DNA of 7,193 nucleotides from Robiginitomaculum sp. (lineage in GTDB: Bacteria > Pseudomonadota > Alphaproteobacteria > Caulobacterales > Maricaulaceae), in assembly GCA_002733385.1 (NCBI GenBank), contig NVVO01000004.1:34611-41803 (forward strand), read 5' to 3'. This document shows positions 1 to 5,540 of the stretch, piece after piece. The notes below the pieces were generated by a model. That model was not told where the DNA came from and did not search any database. It saw only the letters and a program-made list of their open reading frames with translations. The stretch's first letter is position 1; the number at the start of each line of letters is the position of its first letter. Position numbers and translations under genes: made by a program.

Positions 1-75
1 GTATAATGTATTGTCGAGATCAAAAATCCAACTATTGATATGGGCAAGCGGTTGGGTCGAACCTGCCCTCGTCAT
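1..75 (-). CDS. HAD-family hydrolase, N-terminal fragment (probable pyrimidine 5'-nucleotidase type)
   Basis: Only the first 25 codons are in the window; the gene continues past the left edge. The peptide ends in WIFDLDNTLY, which contains the HAD motif I DxDxT. D19 would be the phosphorylated nucleophile and D21 the general acid/base. HAD phosphatases remove phosphate from small metabolites. The W-[IV]-F-D-L-D-N-T-L-Y form near the N-terminus is typical of the pyrimidine 5'-nucleotidase-like subgroup that often follows argB in alphaproteobacteria (family knowledge, not tested here). The start ATG (75-73) overlaps the TGA stop of the upstream DUF1036 gene (74-72) as ATGA, which supports this start and suggests translational coupling. 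No strong Shine-Dalgarno is seen. HAD membership is fairly secure; the substrate is inferred. Confidence 0.8.
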   Translation of the reverse strand, partial: MTRAGSTQPLAHINSWIFDLDNTLY

Positions 76-1130
76 GGCCTAAGCCCGCTCACCGGCGCAA
101 TGTTGAAATCACCGTCTTGCAAATTGATAACCACGCCCGGCTTGTCTGCTGGAACTGGCTTAAAGCGGACGGGAATATAGCCCCGGTCTCGGCAAAACTC
201 GTGTTGGAGTGACGCAAATGTTGACGCACCCACACAATATAGCCCGCCTTTGTCCGCTGCCACTTGCAAGATTTTATCAGCGGCGCCCGCGTTTTCCTGG
301 CGCACATAATAATGGGCATCGCGGTTTTTTAAATTTTCGGCAAAGGGTTGGACGCAACGGCCCATTGCAACCGGCCACCAGCCACGGGCTTCTTTGCCTG
401 CGCCGCTATTATAGGCCAATGCCACCCAAATCCGTGCACTGGATTTATTGCAAACTTTGATACCAACGGTTTTCCTGGCTTCCACCGCTGCTTTTTGCAA
501 AGCAGCATATTGCGCCGCCACAGTGATATTGGTTTTCAGCCCCTGGTCTTTCAAAAACTTGTTCAATGTATTGCGTGTGCGTTTGCCCGGACGACCATCA
601 ATGCGTTTAATATCATAATTGTTATCGCCCAGCAGCCGTTGCAGACCTGCGGTCTCGGCCCGGCGACCAAAATCTTCCGGTTCGGTAAATGCCGTATGGC
701 GCTCGGTTGGCACGACTTGCAAAAATTTGGCCGCGACCATGTCTTGCAAGGCACAACTAATGTCAGTCTTGGCCGTAAAGTCTTCACCGGACACGCAATA
801 TTCGTGACGTCCCTTCCATTCGCGCACCCCGCCTTGGTGTAGATTTGCGCTGCGGGCATAAACAAAGCGCGGCGTACCTTTTTCCACGTCTACAATCCGG
901 CAAAGCCCGGGACGTAAATTCTGCCAGCCGCGCACCGTCATAGGCGCGCCCGCCTGGTCTTTCGCGGTACCGGCAATGGCAATGTCGAGGACAAATGAAG
1001 TCTCGTTGCAAACCTCCCACGGGGGTTGCTCAATTGTTTCTGGCGTTGGCAACACATCTTGTGCGGCGCTCAAAACCCCAATAAAAAACAAACAGCCTGC
1101 AAGCAGTAAATATGTTGGAACTCTGGTCAT
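72..1130 (-). CDS. Secreted protein with two DUF1036 domains around a peptidoglycan-binding-like segment
   Basis: 352 aa. Residues 1-23 form a hydrophobic signal peptide ending SAA|Q, so the mature protein is probably periplasmic. Two similar domains follow, at about 37-140 and 223-328. Both start V-C-N-x-[ST]-S and have a GW(Q/W)-x(5,6)-G-x-C stretch, a pattern I recognise as DUF1036, a family of unknown function. Each holds four cysteines (C41, C77, C112, C126 and C227, C259, C299, C313), with the last pair 13 residues apart in both, so disulfides are likely. Between them, residues 162-197 (LQRLLGDNNYDIKRIDGRPG then TRNTLNKFLKDQGL) resemble a PG_binding_1 helical module. The start lies 1 base after the argB stop and the end overlaps the HAD gene by four bases, so it is part of the operon. 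Fold assignment is fairly confident; the molecular role is unknown. Confidence 0.8.
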   Translation of the reverse strand: MTRVPTYLLLAGCLFFIGVLSAAQDVLPTPETIEQPPWEVCNETSFVLDIAIAGTAKDQAGAPMTVRGWQNLRPGLCRIVDVEKGTPRFVYARSANLHQGGVREWKGRHEYCVSGEDFTAKTDISCALQDMVAAKFLQVVPTERHTAFTEPEDFGRRAETAGLQRLLGDNNYDIKRIDGRPGKRTRNTLNKFLKDQGLKTNITVAAQYAALQKAAVEARKTVGIKVCNKSSARIWVALAYNSGAGKEARGWWPVAMGRCVQPFAENLKNRDAHYYVRQENAGAADKILQVAADKGGLYCVGASTFASLQHEFCRDRGYIPVRFKPVPADKPGVVINLQDGDFNIAPVSGLRP

Positions 1131-1131
1131 A

Positions 1132-2022
1132 TTAGCGGATCAATGTCCCTGCACCCTGGTCCGTAAACAACTCGACCAACAGGCCGTGGCTGCGCCGACC
1201 ATCCAAAATCACCACGGCTTCCACCCCGGCTTTGCGGGCGTCTAGAGCCGTTTGCAGTTTTGGAATCATACCGCCCTTTGCCGTGCCGTCCTGGATCAGT
1301 GTGTTTACGTCTTGGGGGGAAAGACTGGTGAGCAAGTTCCCGTTCGCGTCCAAAACCCCTTCAATATCCGTCAGCAACATAAGACGCTCCGCGCCCAAGG
1401 CTCCGGCCAGCACCCCTGCGGCCGTATCAGCATTGACATTAAGAATTTCGCCATTCTCGCCAGAACTGATCGGCGAGACCACGGGTATAAACCCTGGGTC
1501 AGCGGCGGCCAAAACATCGAGAACTGAAATATCAGTGCTACTGGGTTTCCCGGCAAAGCCGAGATCATCGCGTAATTTGGTTGCGGTCATCAGTCCGGCG
1601 TCCCGACCCGAAAGCCCCACGGCCCGCCCGCCGGCCTGATTGATGGCAGCCACCAGGTTTTTATTGACCGCACCAGACAGCACCATTTCGGCCACTTCCA
1701 CGGTTTCGAGATCGGAAACCCGTAGCCCGTCCTTAAATTCGCTTTTAATGCCGAGGCGTTTGAGCATGGAGCCGATTTGCGGCCCGCCGCCGTGGACGAT
1801 GACTGGACGTACGCCAAATTGTTTAAGTAAAACCACATCATTGGCAAAGGCACGGGTTAAATCCGTGCCAGATGAAACATCCCCAAAGACGTTACCACCA
1901 AATTTTATCACCACGGTTTTACCTGCATAGCGCTGGATAAAGGGCAGGGCTTCGGACAGGGTTTTTGCGCTGGCCCAGCCACTGTTTTCTCTGGCGGCTT
2001 CGTTTTGACTTGGTTTTAACAT
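1132..2022 (-). CDS. argB: Acetylglutamate kinase (arginine biosynthesis)
   Basis: ArgB phosphorylates N-acetyl-L-glutamate with ATP, the second step of arginine synthesis, in the cytoplasm. With the chosen start it is 296 aa. Visible motifs are K40-F-G-G (catalytic lysine and phosphate-binding glycines), HGGGPQIG at 77-84, R101 in the substrate-binding GLRVSD, NVNADTAAG at 195-203 (N197 and D199 active-site region), LLTDIEGVLD for nucleotide binding, and GGMIPKL at 250-256. The N-terminal helix region ASAKTLSEALPFIQRYAGKT matches the extension of hexameric, arginine-inhibited enzymes such as that of Pseudomonas aeruginosa, so feedback inhibition is inferred. ATG at 2022 leaves 7 bases after the yihA stop. 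ATG at 2040 (six residues longer) and 2085 are in frame but overlap yihA; none has a clear Shine-Dalgarno. The segment between the GRDA and FIPV motifs is shorter than in P. aeruginosa. Confidence 0.96.
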   Translation of the reverse strand: MLKPSQNEAARENSGWASAKTLSEALPFIQRYAGKTVVIKFGGNVFGDVSSGTDLTRAFANDVVLLKQFGVRPVIVHGGGPQIGSMLKRLGIKSEFKDGLRVSDLETVEVAEMVLSGAVNKNLVAAINQAGGRAVGLSGRDAGLMTATKLRDDLGFAGKPSSTDISVLDVLAAADPGFIPVVSPISSGENGEILNVNADTAAGVLAGALGAERLMLLTDIEGVLDANGNLLTSLSPQDVNTLIQDGTAKGGMIPKLQTALDARKAGVEAVVILDGRRSHGLLVELFTDQGAGTLIR

Positions 2023-2029
2023 AGTGCGC

Positions 2030-2692
2030 TTATAGCTCATTTTCTGGTAAAGCCAAACTGACAATTTCAGCCCGCAATTCATCAAGACCGGATTTTTTCT
2101 CGGCGGAGGTCACCAATACGGCAGGATGCGCCGCCGGGCGTTTGGAGATTTTTTGTTGGCTGTCTGCGAAAACCTTTTCGAGCTGGCCCTTTTTCAGTTT
2201 GTCAATTTTAGTCAGGACGATTTGGTAGGGTACGGCTGTCTCGTCGAGCATGGCCATGACCTCTTTATCCGCTTCCATAATGCCGCGTCTGCTGTCGATC
2301 AGCAAGAAAATCCTCCGTAAGGGTGCGCGGCCCCGTAAGAAATCCCGCGTTAGTTTTGTCCAGTGAGCAATGTCGGTTTTGGAGGCACGGGCATAGCCAT
2401 AGCCAGGAAGATCAACCAGATAAAGCCGGTCTGACATATTGAAATAATTGAGCTCGCGGGTGCGGCCCGGCGTATTTGATGCCCGCGCCAAACCTTTTTG
2501 ATTGCACAAAGCATTGATCAAGGACGATTTACCGACATTGGAGCGGCCAGCAAAGCATATCTCTGGCAAGCTCGCATCCGGCAAATGCTCCAGCCCGACC
2601 ACGCTTTTGACAAAGTCTACCGGACGCGCAAATAGACGCCGCCCAAGTTCTATGTGGGCTTTTATATCGGAACTGTCTTGATCACCGTTCAT
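2030..2692 (-). CDS. yihA: YihA/EngB/YsxC ribosome-assembly GTPase
   Basis: 220 aa, the usual length for the family. It is a TRAFAC-class GTPase needed for late assembly of the large ribosomal subunit. All G motifs are visible: G1 GRSNVGKSS (49-57), G2 around NTPGRTRELNYF (73-84, with the family-typical PGRT), G3 DLPGYGYA (94-101), G4 TKID (161-164) and G5 TSAEKKSG (195-202). The N-terminal FARPVDFVKSV with DLPEICFAGRSN-like context (here SLPEICFAGRSN) is also characteristic. The start ATG lies two bases after the yidC TAA, which suggests reinitiation; no strong Shine-Dalgarno is present. Synteny with yidC and rnpA fits a ribosome and membrane biogenesis operon. Confidence 0.96.
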   Translation of the reverse strand: MNGDQDSSDIKAHIELGRRLFARPVDFVKSVVGLEHLPDASLPEICFAGRSNVGKSSLINALCNQKGLARASNTPGRTRELNYFNMSDRLYLVDLPGYGYARASKTDIAHWTKLTRDFLRGRAPLRRIFLLIDSRRGIMEADKEVMAMLDETAVPYQIVLTKIDKLKKGQLEKVFADSQQKISKRPAAHPAVLVTSAEKKSGLDELRAEIVSLALPENEL

Positions 2693-2694
2693 GT

Positions 2695-4455
2695 TTACTT
2701 ATTCGCAGGCTTGTCGGATTTTTTGCCAAAAACCTTGCCGAAAAATGCATCCAGCGGCGTATCGACCTTATGTTTGCGGGTGATGTAGTATTGCTGGAAG
2801 ATGGTGAGAATATTGTTCCATACCCAGTATAGAAGCAAACCAGCAGCAAAGGGTGCCAAAATAAACATAAAGAATATCGGGAGCCACTGCATAATCCGCG
2901 CTTGCATTTTATCGGTTGGCGGTATGTTCAGGCTTTGCATCATGGCCATGGTGATGCCGTATAATAACGCCAATGGCCCAAGGGCAAAGAACGACAAGAA
3001 CTCAACCGGAATACCGTCCCAGGGGAACAGTCCAAACCCGTTGAGCATGGACAATGGATCGCGGGCTGATAAATCTTTCAACCAGCCAAAGAACGGCGCA
3101 TGACGCATTTCAAAGGTGATAAACAATGATTTGTACAGAGCAAAGAAAATGAACATTTGCGGGATCATTGGCAAACAACCAGCCACCGGGCTCACCCCTT
3201 CTTTTTTATACAGTGCCATAGTTTCTTGCTGCATTTTCACCCGGTCTTCGCCGTAACGTTTTTTCAATTTTTTCAGCTTGGGTTGTAAAGCCCGGGTTTT
3301 GGCCATGGACGAATAGGCTTTGTTGTTGAGGGGAAACAATGCCAATTTGAGGATGAGCGTCATCAGCAAAATCCCGACACCAAAATTGCCGGTCATATTG
3401 CCCAGCTTGGTCAAGCCCCAGGACATGGGCTTGGTTAAAATACCGAGCCGACCATAATCAACCGCCAAATCAAGGCGGGCAATGCCTTTACTTTGGGTAT
3501 ATTCGTCAAGCAAGGCATGTGATTTCGCGCCGGCGTAAATATAACCGGTGGAGTTTATGGAAATACCGGGGCTTAAAACCGTCGGGGCCAAATCATATCC
3601 GGCTTCATACACATCTGTGCCGTTACGGTTTTTATAGCTGAAACTGGCGCGCATTTGTTGGCCAGGCGGCGCGATGACAGCAGATAGCCAATACCGGTCT
3701 GTAAGTCCGATCCAGCCGGCTTCACCTTCTTCGGTCACCGTTTTCTTTTTGGCCAGAGATTTGTAATTTATGTCTTTTTTGGTGTTATCGGTGACGGCAA
3801 TGGCACCTTCGTGCAAAATAAACGGGAAATTGGTTAAATCCGCCGGTAATCCGTATTGCCGGGCCGCGCCTTTGCGTACCAGCGAGATTTCCCTGCTCGA
3901 TGTGTTGGTGACCGTATCATCGAGAGTAAATAAATAATTTTCGTCAACACTGACCAGCCGCTGCACACTAAACCCGTCGCCGTCATATCTGAGGGTGATC
4001 GGGCTGGTCGGGGTGAGTATATCTCCGCTGACCACGCCCCAATTTGTCTCCACACCTGTGCCGCCGCCCTCTAAAACCCAGTTATCAAACACTTCGGCGG
4101 CGTGGTCGGCCCCCTGGGGTGAAAACAAAATAACTGTTTGTGCGTCTTCGTCTATGGTTTGGTTATAGCTTTTCAGGCGTAGATCATCAAACCGCGAACC
4201 GGTGGTCGAAAACGAGCCACTAAAGGACGGTGTTTCGATTTTGATGCGGGTGCCTTTTGCGATCAATACGGCCCGGTCTATTGGTTGGGCGGGCGTGACA
4301 ATTTGTTGTTGGGTTTGCTGGCTGGTAGCGAGCCGCTCTTCCTGGGCGCGGCGCACGGCTTCTTCACCTGCGGGTTTAGCAAATAAGAAATAATATCCGG
4401 CCATAATCAGACCAGAGAGCAGCAGTGCCAGTACAAATCGTTTTTGGTCGTCCAT
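2695..4455 (-). CDS. yidC: Membrane protein insertase YidC (Oxa1 family, Gram-negative type)
   Basis: 586 aa, normal for a proteobacterial YidC. It inserts and folds inner-membrane proteins, alone or with SecYEG. TM1 is at about 6-25 (RFVLALLLSGLIMAGYYFLF). The large periplasmic P1 domain spans about 55-330. The conserved Oxa1 core follows, with TM2 near 356-376, TM3 428-448, TM4 484-506 and TM5 522-555. K370 in LILKLALFPL sits where E. coli has the positively charged R366 of the hydrophilic groove. SMAKTRALQPKLKKLKKRYGED (383-404) and KEGVSPVAGCLPMIPQ (418-433) are the cytoplasmic C1 coiled-coil and the TM3 entrance. The C-terminus is lysine-rich, as is common for ribosome contact. The start follows a 50-base gap after rnpA with only a poor ribosome-binding site; TAA is 2 bases before yihA. 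Confidence 0.98.
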   Translation of the reverse strand: MDDQKRFVLALLLSGLIMAGYYFLFAKPAGEEAVRRAQEERLATSQQTQQQIVTPAQPIDRAVLIAKGTRIKIETPSFSGSFSTTGSRFDDLRLKSYNQTIDEDAQTVILFSPQGADHAAEVFDNWVLEGGGTGVETNWGVVSGDILTPTSPITLRYDGDGFSVQRLVSVDENYLFTLDDTVTNTSSREISLVRKGAARQYGLPADLTNFPFILHEGAIAVTDNTKKDINYKSLAKKKTVTEEGEAGWIGLTDRYWLSAVIAPPGQQMRASFSYKNRNGTDVYEAGYDLAPTVLSPGISINSTGYIYAGAKSHALLDEYTQSKGIARLDLAVDYGRLGILTKPMSWGLTKLGNMTGNFGVGILLMTLILKLALFPLNNKAYSSMAKTRALQPKLKKLKKRYGEDRVKMQQETMALYKKEGVSPVAGCLPMIPQMFIFFALYKSLFITFEMRHAPFFGWLKDLSARDPLSMLNGFGLFPWDGIPVEFLSFFALGPLALLYGITMAMMQSLNIPPTDKMQARIMQWLPIFFMFILAPFAAGLLLYWVWNNILTIFQQYYITRKHKVDTPLDAFFGKVFGKKSDKPANK

Positions 4456-4505
4456 GAGGTCGCTTTCGTTTATATCGTGTGTTTGGTTTTGGGCTTTATA
4501 CGCAT

Positions 4506-4850
4506 TTACGCCAGTCTTAAAAGCGCTTTCTCAACATCTTTTTGCAAGTCCGGCCAATGGGCGTGCGCGGTTTTTGCACGGGCGATAAATACATAATCAA
4601 ACCCGGACTTGCCGTGCAGGGGTAATAAAGCGCGCGCCAGTTCTCGCAAGCGCCGTTTACACCTGTTGCGCACCACGGCATTGCCGATTTTCTTGGTCGC
4701 CGTAAACCCGACATTTATCCCGTCTTTGCGTGCAGAGTGACCGCGCATTTGTATGACAATTGTCGGGCGGGCCTGGTAGCGTCCATTTCTGACATACAAA
4801 AACTCGGAACGCTTTTTCAGCCTTCCGAGTTTGCAATCGGGTCTTGTCAT
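4506..4850 (-). CDS. rnpA: Ribonuclease P protein component
   Basis: 114 aa, standard length. RnpA binds the RNase P RNA and helps it remove 5' leaders from precursor tRNAs. The signature is clear: residues 50-70 read TATKKIGNAVVRNRCKRRLRE, with the RNR motif at 61-63 and its basic helix. The N-terminal LKKRSEFLYVRNGRY (11-25) is the usual first conserved segment. FDYVFIARAKTA (84-95) is the usual C-terminal strand. The start ATG lies 8 bases after the rpmH stop. The rpmH stop itself overlaps an AAGAGA Shine-Dalgarno-like sequence (minus strand, about 4860-4855), so translation is probably coupled to rpmH. Confidence 0.96.
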   Translation of the reverse strand: MTRPDCKLGRLKKRSEFLYVRNGRYQARPTIVIQMRGHSARKDGINVGFTATKKIGNAVVRNRCKRRLRELARALLPLHGKSGFDYVFIARAKTAHAHWPDLQKDVEKALLRLA

Positions 4851-4858
4851 CGTGTCTC

Positions 4859-4993
4859 TTAGGCGGACAGGCGCTTGCGCCCTTTGGCCCGGCGACGCGC
4901 CAAAACCAAACGGCCGTTTTTTGTGGCCATGCGGGCCCGAAAGCCGTGACGGCGTTTGCGGACAATTTTGGAAGGTTGAAAAGTACGTTTCAT
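4859..4993 (-). CDS. rpmH: 50S ribosomal protein bL34
   Basis: 44 codons plus TAA. It starts MKRTFQPSKIVRKRRHGFRA and continues through RMATKNGRLVLARRRAKGRK to RLSA. This is the full canonical bL34 sequence, very basic, with the invariant MKRT(F/Y)QPS start, the RKRRHGFRARM block and NGR-x-VLARRRAKGR. It is a small structural protein of the large ribosomal subunit. It is the first gene of the minus-strand cluster, and rnpA follows 8 bases later. The upstream sequence GTGAGACCGAT gives only a weak Shine-Dalgarno. A probable promoter lies about 57-85 bases upstream of the start codon. Confidence 0.98.
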   Translation of the reverse strand: MKRTFQPSKIVRKRRHGFRARMATKNGRLVLARRRAKGRKRLSA

Positions 4994-5049
4994 ATCGGTC
5001 TCACTACATATACAGGCGCACCCTGCGCACAAATAAATTCAAGGAGGCG

Positions 5050-5078
5050 TACTTAGATGCCTAGAAAAGCCAAGTCAA
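5050..5078 (-). promoter_or_regulatory. Candidate promoter of the rpmH cluster
   Basis: On the minus strand, TTGACT (5078-5073) matches the -35 consensus at 5 of 6 bases. The -10 assignment is weaker: TAAGTA (5055-5050) with a 17-bp spacer matches only the first two bases of TATAAT, and TCTAAG (5057-5052) matches 4 of 6 but with a 15-bp spacer. Transcription would start near 5043 and give a leader of about 50 bases before rpmH. Position and the -35 make it the best candidate in the region. The leader contains GTGCGC-AGG-GTGCGC, a short direct repeat. Confidence 0.5.
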
Positions 5079-5116
5079 CCCATAAGGATAAGGACAACCA
5101 GCAAAAACTCACATAA
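5057..5116 (+). CDS. Possible 19-aa basic micro-ORF with strong ribosome binding site
   Basis: ATG-to-TAA ORF encoding MPRKAKSTHKDKDNQQKLT, which is lysine-rich and hydrophilic, with no membrane segment and no recognised family. The reason to list it is AAGGAGG at 5041-5047, nine bases before the ATG. This is the best Shine-Dalgarno in the whole window, better than those of the real genes nearby. Against it: it lies opposite the probable rpmH promoter, has no clear promoter of its own (an isolated TATACA at 5009-5014 lacks a -35), and is very short, so the match may be chance. A terminator-like hairpin on the same strand at 5255-5278 could end its transcript. Confidence 0.25.
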   Translation: MPRKAKSTHKDKDNQQKLT

Positions 5117-5219
5117 ACAATGGGACAAATCAACCCCCACGAACACTGCACGGCTTTGTGAACGGACTTGAAGTGCATCTACAAAAAACCTTGCTATTAA
5201 AGACTGAATGGTTTGGGAG

Positions 5220-5231
5220 GCGCATATGCGC
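5220..5231. repeat. Perfect 12-bp palindrome GCGCATATGCGC
   Basis: The sequence GCGCATATGCGC is its own reverse complement. It could be a dimeric regulator site or simply part of the surrounding structured region. The ATG inside it (5226-5228) opens a five-codon frame MRTMF ending at 5243, preceded by GGGAGG at 5215-5220. Confidence 0.55.
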
Positions 5232-5236
5232 ACAAT

Positions 5237-5288
5237 GTTTTGACAATACCGATCAAGACCCTGTTCATCAGGGTTTTTGCGTCAAAAC
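5237..5288. repeat. 8-bp inverted repeat GTTTTGAC / GTCAAAAC enclosing the hairpin
   Basis: GTTTTGAC at 5237-5244 and GTCAAAAC at 5281-5288 are perfect inverted copies separated by 36 bases that contain the terminator-like hairpin. If both pair in RNA they would close a two-level stem. As DNA they could be paired operator half-sites. TTGACA (5240-5245) inside the left copy also resembles a -35 box, but no good -10 follows at 16-18 bases. Confidence 0.5.
5255..5278 (+). terminator. Terminator-like hairpin, plus strand
   Basis: ACCCTG (5258-5263) pairs with CAGGGT (5269-5274) around a TTCAT loop. AAG before and TTT after can extend the stem to nine pairs with one G-U. The T-run is 5274-5278, so it fits an intrinsic terminator for plus-strand transcription; the minus-strand side lacks a T-run. 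The only upstream plus-strand candidates are the 19-codon ORF at 5057 and the five-codon frame at 5226, so what it would terminate is unclear. Confidence 0.5.
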
Positions 5289-5310
5289 GCGTGTCATGCG
5301 CGTCATATGT

Positions 5311-5455
5311 GTCTGCCGCCCGACTTCCCGCTGCCGTGCCCCGGTCCCGTACCCCCCTCTCTACGGCCCATGTCTCGGCGGCGGGAACCCCTCCTGCCCC
5401 ACCGCGCGGCATACAATTTGTGCCCCGAATAATGCCACAACGCGGTGGGGCAGAC
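5311..5455. ncRNA. GC-rich structured element, possible small RNA of unknown family
   Basis: Two strong stems are visible. Stem A pairs 5325-5336 (TTCCCGCTGCCG) with 5376-5387 (CGGCGGCGGGAA): 12 pairs including one G-U, with an inner CCGTA/TACGG stem (5347-5351 with 5362-5366). Stem B pairs 5394-5406 (CTGCCCCACCGCG) with 5441-5453 (CGCGGTGGGGCAG), 13 perfect pairs. It is stacked on GGCAT/ATGCC (5408-5412 with 5432-5436) and then ATTTG/CGAAT (5416-5420 with 5426-5430) with a TGCCC loop. GTCTGCC (5311-5317) and GGCAGAC (5449-5455) are also inverted copies, which could close the whole element or compete with stem B. No signature of SRP RNA, RNase P RNA or tmRNA was found. Strand and transcription are unknown; a DNA-level role is possible. 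Confidence 0.4.
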
Positions 5456-5472
5456 CCGGTTTAAAAATGCCT

Positions 5473-5500
5473 ATGACCAGAGCATAAACCGCCCTATACT
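5473..5500 (+). promoter_or_regulatory. Candidate promoter of the VTT protein-oxidoreductase operon
   Basis: TATACT (5495-5500) matches the -10 consensus at 5 of 6 bases. ATGACC (5473-5478) is a 4-of-6 -35 with a 16-bp spacer. Transcription would begin near 5507, leaving about 34 bases before the ATG at 5541. The GC-rich stems at 5311-5455 would then lie upstream of, not inside, this transcript. Confidence 0.55.
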
Positions 5501-5540
5501 TCTTGTTCAATAAATCAAAAACAGCACGGATCCCGACAAC

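Larger units (their letters stand above)
4994..5540. other. 547-base intergenic region between the rpmH cluster and the VTT operon
   Basis: No conserved protein gene is recognisable here. Frames open for 70-110 codons exist on both strands, but their translations are rich in Pro, Arg, Ser and Cys, resemble nothing I know, and overlap the inverted repeats. From left to right it holds the rpmH leader and promoter, a 19-codon ORF on the plus strand, about 100 bases (5117-5214) where I see nothing definite, a 12-bp palindrome, and a hairpin with a T-run inside an inverted repeat. A GC-rich block of strong stems (5311-5455) follows, then a promoter for the gene at 5541. Base composition switches from AT-rich flanks to a very GC-rich centre. 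Confidence 0.9.

Noticed and set aside
1092..1130. Lipobox-like LAGC at residues 10-13 of the DUF1036 protein
   Set aside because: The hydrophobic stretch before the cysteine is very short and continues well past it (LFFIGVLSAA), so cleavage after SAA by signal peptidase I fits better than lipoprotein processing.
3834..4055. Extra frames inside yidC, argB, yihA and the VTT gene
   Set aside because: All overlap well-recognised genes in other frames and encode low-complexity, unfamiliar sequences.
4657..4965. 102-codon minus-strand frame overlapping rpmH and rnpA, considered as a possible yidD
   Set aside because: It is a shifted frame over two clear genes, has no hydrophobic segment and none of the YidD cysteine or proline pattern.
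5311..5455. Known housekeeping RNAs (SRP 4.5S RNA, RNase P RNA, tmRNA, tRNA) in the structured block
   Set aside because: The SRP GGAAGGAAGCAGCC core, the RNase P GAGGAAAGTCC core and tmRNA/tRNA TTCGAATC-CCA features are absent on both strands. 6S RNA could not be confirmed or excluded by eye.
5158..5487. Open frames of 70-109 codons on both strands in the intergenic region
   Set aside because: Translations are rich in Cys, Pro and Arg, match no family I recognise, overlap each other and the inverted repeats, and lack convincing starts. They look like by-products of the GC-rich stems.
4994..5540. Replication origin next to rpmH, as in some other bacterial groups
   Set aside because: No TTATCCACA-type DnaA boxes or dnaA gene are visible. 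The closest string, TTATCCTTA on the minus strand, is a single poor match.
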